This document shows positions 61,286 through 64,000 of a stretch of 64,000 nt of DNA, piece after piece. Both the position numbers and the translations under genes were made by a program. Below the pieces are notes generated by a model. That model ran no database searches. It was given only the letters and a program-made list of their open reading frames with translations, and was not told the origin of the DNA. The stretch spans positions 35,716 through 99,715 of the forward strand of contig VYAQ01000044.1 in assembly GCA_009844885.1 (NCBI GenBank). The letters run 5' to 3'. Source of the DNA: Gemmatimonadota bacterium (GTDB lineage: Bacteria > Gemmatimonadota > Gemmatimonadetes > Longimicrobiales > Gaopeijiaceae). Each line of letters starts with the position of its first letter. Position 1 is the stretch's first letter.

Positions 61286-62548
61286 TTAGCGCTCGATCGC
61301 GTAGACCTCGATCAGAGTTTCGTCATGGGCGCCCTTTGCCCGCACGAGCACCCGGTCTTCCGAGATATCCAGAACATTCAGAACCGACAGCTTCGCCGGC
61401 ATTGCGAGTCGCTTCTTTCGTTCCCACCCCTCGCCGAAACCGACCCATACCACCTCGTCCTGAAACGGGTCGGGGTACTCCCGGATCCACAGAAGACCGT
61501 CGGCGCCGCCCTTCATGGCGGAAAAAGCGGGGAGGGTGGGACGCGCAGGCAGGTCCTCGAGCAGACGGAGTCTGAACTCCGCCATGGTCAGGAGGAAGTT
61601 CCTTCCGCCGATGACCATTTGGCCCGGCTTTGTATTCTCGAGGTTCGCCCGCATGGTATCTTTAACGAATTCCGCCCAGCCAGCCTTCGCGCTCTCCCGG
61701 GGCTGCCCGAATGAGACTTCCTCGGCGGTCCCGGCCTCGTCATAGCGCGTGATCGTGATCGAGTCTGTTGTCGCCAAATAGGCGTAGCGGTCGGTGACGG
61801 CAGAGACGGCAGTTCGTCCGAAGATCACGCTTGGCCCGCCGTGCCAGAAACCGCCGGCGCCGTCACTCTCCCGCGCCGCCCACTGCTCCAGACCGGGAAG
61901 GGTGTCCTCGAAGACGATGTCCCCGTCCGAAAGACGAGCGATCTCATGGGCCACAGGCTGCCGGATCTCCATCGGCCCATCGAACCCGTCCCCCCGAAAT
62001 CCCGTCTGCCAGGTTTCGAGCAGCACGCTGTTTCCGAAGGCTCCAACGATCTCGGCCCTTACCCGGCCACGGCGTCTGAGGCTGGTCTCGCCGACGTACC
62101 CCCCGGAGGCGTCGAGCAGGGTTACTCGGAAGTGGTTTGCGTCCCAAGTGATCAGTCCGTCCGCGTGCCGAGCGATCCCAGCCAGGTACTTATACTCGCC
62201 GGGACCCTCTCCATTCCTGCCGTGCCGAGAAACCAGCCGGCCCGCAGCATCCAAGATCAGGACTTCGTAGAATTGGCCATCCGCGATAGCGATGCCATCG
62301 CCGAAGAAGACCGCTCCGGAGACCCTGCCCAGCGGGAGAGACTCATCCGATCCTACCACCAGGCTTGGTTCCGCGGCGAGCCGAAACGACTCGTCACCAG
62401 GCCACGGGGAGAACAGGTCCGCGGCCGCCGTGCGACCCGTGTCCCCCGGGTCCGATGGCTCGTCCACGCAGGCGGCGCAGAGCGCCAGACAGGAAACGGC
62501 GAGCATCGCTTTCGCCAGCGGTCTCCGTAGGGCGTCCGTCACGGCCAT
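61286..62548 (-). CDS. 6-bladed beta-propeller lipoprotein
   Basis: The 420-residue product is a lipoprotein (lipobox LCAAC, Cys27). The body is a propeller with NHL-like blades, seen in AIADGQFYEVLILDAAGRLVSRHG-type sequence (near 88-110), RNGEGPGEYKYLAGIARHADG, GLITWDANHFRVTLLDASG and MKGGADGLLWIREY. It resembles the 6-bladed propeller proteins of Bacteroidota and Gemmatimonadota that occur with small secreted peptides and thioredoxins. No enzyme motif is visible. ATG 62548 directly follows the TAG of the thioredoxin gene, so the two are coupled. It may bind or present the product of the upstream peptide gene. Confidence 0.78.
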   Translation of the reverse strand: MAVTDALRRPLAKAMLAVSCLALCAACVDEPSDPGDTGRTAAADLFSPWPGDESFRLAAEPSLVVGSDESLPLGRVSGAVFFGDGIAIADGQFYEVLILDAAGRLVSRHGRNGEGPGEYKYLAGIARHADGLITWDANHFRVTLLDASGGYVGETSLRRRGRVRAEIVGAFGNSVLLETWQTGFRGDGFDGPMEIRQPVAHEIARLSDGDIVFEDTLPGLEQWAARESDGAGGFWHGGPSVIFGRTAVSAVTDRYAYLATTDSITITRYDEAGTAEEVSFGQPRESAKAGWAEFVKDTMRANLENTKPGQMVIGGRNFLLTMAEFRLRLLEDLPARPTLPAFSAMKGGADGLLWIREYPDPFQDEVVWVGFGEGWERKKRLAMPAKLSVLNVLDISEDRVLVRAKGAHDETLIEVYAIER

Positions 62549-63232
62549 CTAGCGCGACCGTTCGATCAGTTCGAGGAGCTGTTCCTCGTTCGCGTACCCG
62601 ACATGCCGCCCGAACTGGTAAAAGAACGTTGGGGTTGCGGTGACCCCCAGCGCGTCTCCGAGTCTCATGTCTTCCTCCAGCCTTCGTCCCGCTGCTTCGC
62701 CCCGGAGACAGTCTTCGTACGAAACCAGATCGCCCACGCCGACCAGCTTGGCGAGGGTCTTCCAATCCCCGGTTTCCCGCCACTCCGACGACTCGAAGAG
62801 CAGCGAATGGAACTGTGGGAAGCGTCCCTGCGCCTCGGCGCAGATCGCCGCGCGCGCGGCGTCCTCAGCCCTCGGGTGGATGGCCGTCAGCGGGTAATGG
62901 CGGTATCCGATCGTAACCTCCTGATCGGATTCCATGACAGCCTCCAGGTGCGCGTGGGAATCTCGGCAGAACGGACACTCGTAATCCCCGAACTCGATGA
63001 TCATCGCGGTGCTCGCATCGACCGTGTCCATGCGAGTGCTCGTTGCCGCCAACGCCTGCCAGTGCTCCTCGACGAGCACTGACAGGCGGGCCTGCGCCCT
63101 CCAAGCGGCGAGGCGCGTTCGGATCGGGCTCTCGGGCAAGAACACGACGGAAAGGAGCACCGCCAAGAGCCCGAGGTTCAGAAGATGGCCGGACCAACTC
63201 GTTCCCTTCTTGTCCTTGTCCCTTTTTCCCAT
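62549..63232 (-). CDS. Membrane-anchored DsbA-like thiol oxidoreductase
   Basis: The 227-residue protein has a basic N-terminus (KRDKDKKG), one membrane helix (about 17-33) and an outside thioredoxin domain of the DsbA/protein-disulfide family. The active site is CPFC (86-89) within FGDYECPFCRDSH, and the cis-proline loop is VTATPTFFY. A helical insert (about 115-175) is typical of DsbA. It would form or repair disulfides in the periplasm. The cysteine-rich peptide gene ends 16 bases upstream, making that peptide the obvious client (inference). ATG 63232 is preceded by AGGGGAA. Confidence 0.88.
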   Translation of the reverse strand: MGKRDKDKKGTSWSGHLLNLGLLAVLLSVVFLPESPIRTRLAAWRAQARLSVLVEEHWQALAATSTRMDTVDASTAMIIEFGDYECPFCRDSHAHLEAVMESDQEVTIGYRHYPLTAIHPRAEDAARAAICAEAQGRFPQFHSLLFESSEWRETGDWKTLAKLVGVGDLVSYEDCLRGEAAGRRLEEDMRLGDALGVTATPTFFYQFGRHVGYANEEQLLELIERSR

Positions 63233-63248
63233 TTCCCCTGAGATGGGG

Positions 63249-63473
63249 TTAGCAGGTAGCCCCGCCGACCGCTCCCCTTCCGCAGTCGACCGCGCAATCA
63301 CCGGCGGGTGTTTTGCACACTTCCATGAGACCCCCGTCGTTGCAGAACAAGCCATAGTGCTGCTCCGTCCACCAGCAATCCTGAGCAGGGGGTTCGGCGG
63401 CGGCGGGCGTCGTAGCCAGCGCCACGACCACCGCCGTCATCAGCAGCTTCCTGATCGTCTTCACGTCCAACAT
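63249..63473 (-). CDS. Small secreted six-cysteine peptide
   Basis: The 74-residue product has a clear signal peptide (KTIRKLLMTAVVVALATTPA, cleavage near Ala26) and a 48-residue mature part. The mature part has six cysteines at 33, 44, 53, 60, 64 and 74, the last at the very C-terminus, plus paired Trp (CWW) and several Gly. That is enough for three disulfides. ATG 63473 has a perfect AAGGAGGA site eight bases away. It leads the cassette with the DsbA-like and propeller genes. It is not an obvious member of a named family, but size, signal and neighbours recall NVEALA-type peptides of Bacteroidales. A toxin, signal or structural peptide are all possible. Confidence 0.72.
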   Translation of the reverse strand: MLDVKTIRKLLMTAVVVALATTPAAAEPPAQDCWWTEQHYGLFCNDGGLMEVCKTPAGDCAVDCGRGAVGGATC

Positions 63474-64000
63474 CGCATTCCTCCTTGGAAAGTGTGGAGC
63501 CCCCCCTATCCATGAGCGGGCCGACGAAGCTAACCCTCGTGTCAACCCCGCCCTCCAAGGAGCGTTGAGATGAGCGCGGTGGGGCATCGGCTGACTACAT
63601 CCCGAGGCCGGATTGAAACCATTTGCCGATGGAATCCGTAGTATGTCGCCCTTCGGGATGCCGAAGCGTGAAGGGCAGCACGAGCGAACGAACCGAAAAC
63701 ACCGGAGGAGTCGCAAGTAGTCAACTTGATCCACCCCAAGGCGGAACCCGTGCCCCTGTCTATCGGCAGCGGCGCTGGCGGGATCGTTCGCCGCTCCGGC
63801 TTCCGGAGCGCATGGACGGCCCGGCATCGCCGGTCTCCGTCCGACCGCCAGCCGCGCTTCGCGAGGTCCGCCTGAACGGGTCCCCCGGAGCGCTCGTGGA
63901 GGTATCCTGGCACCGCTGCGACGGCGGCGGTCGCGGGGTCCCGGACGCCGCGCCCAAGGGCTTGTCGGACGCGGCTTATGTCGGGCAGCCAGCCTACCCT
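63474..64000. other. Apparently non-coding stretch to the right window edge
   Basis: No gene can be supported in these 527 bases. The part next to 63473 should contain the cassette promoter; a TTGACA hexamer on the minus strand (63540-63545) is the best -35 candidate, with no good -10 at normal spacing. A nested inverted repeat lies at 63648-63676. A plus-strand frame from ATG 63812 stays open to the edge but shows no family features. The minus strand also has a long open frame without similarity. Confidence 0.4.
63648..63676. repeat. Nested inverted repeat
   Basis: GCCCTTC (63648-63654) pairs with GAAGGGC (63670-63676), and the overlapping CTTCGG (63651-63656) pairs with CCGAAG (63661-63666) around a GATG loop. 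The two hairpins share CTTC, so only one can form at a time. No T-tract follows, so it is not a standard terminator. It could be a repeated intergenic palindrome. Confidence 0.45.

Noticed and set aside
63542..63913. 123-codon minus-strand frame at the right edge
   Set aside because: No recognised domain, and it runs through the nested inverted repeat; coding status cannot be supported.
63812..64000. Plus-strand frame open to the right edge
   Set aside because: It has an ATG and no stop before the edge, but shows no Shine-Dalgarno and no family motif, so it may be chance in high-GC DNA.

Overview
The window is a GC-rich bacterial chromosome segment in which nearly every base is coding and most genes lie on the minus strand. 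The gene mix suggests a member of the Gemmatimonadota or a close relative: a SusC/SusD outer-membrane pair, a DUF6702-type protein, a peptidase-propeller-barrel surface protein, a FlgD/T9SS-like sorting domain, an Mla-type lipid transport operon, SelB, and a PTS phosphorelay without a permease. This placement is inference from gene content; no 16S gene is present.

Layout. 1-3652: SusD (cut by the left edge) and SusC. 3930-6866: a propeller lipoprotein, a D-threonine aldolase/D-serine dehydratase-like PLP enzyme and RidA. 7047-10205: a 1052-residue peptidase-propeller-barrel protein. 10236-13348: an Mla-type operon led by a small outer-membrane-type protein. 13446-19558: a DUF6702 protein, a YncE-like propeller, a CNNM/CBS protein, lspA, tmRNA, dus, ptsN and a secreted sorting-domain protein. 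19678-25496: selB, recO, a membrane-anchored unknown, a bifunctional-nuclease-family protein and metK. 25637-29469: EI, HPr, mannose-type EIIA, HPr kinase and HPF, which look like a regulatory phosphorelay. 29588-34592: a glycosyltransferase, nusB and a complete ribD-ribE-ribBA-ribH set in tightly overlapping genes. 34589-39783: a barrel-like protein, purM, a PfkB kinase, argS and an FmdB zinc ribbon. 39914-46184: propionyl-CoA carboxylase subunits and the catalytic chain of methylmalonyl-CoA mutase, with a PDZ protein among them. 46206-53582: an orphan periplasmic binding protein, rpsA, an aroA-cmk fusion, tyrA and rnz. 53840-57361 (plus strand): a Tat-exported aminotransferase, a CopC-CopD fusion and the 5' part of a broken S9 peptidase gene.

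The last 7 kb is the accessory part. The broken peptidase gene is followed by a lower-GC, gene-poor stretch, then by a 996-residue helical-repeat protein whose C-terminal domain resembles DUF2325. A possible IS21-like end lies beyond it. After that comes a three-gene cassette: a 74-residue secreted peptide with six cysteines, a membrane-anchored DsbA-like thioredoxin and a propeller lipoprotein. The solenoid protein and this cassette are the best candidates for undescribed biology.

The core genes form a coherent set: flavin synthesis, purine and arginyl-tRNA supply, aromatic amino acids, propionate metabolism, envelope lipid trafficking and translation quality control. Start codons were chosen from signal peptides, family N-termini and stop/start overlaps; many are GTG or TTG.
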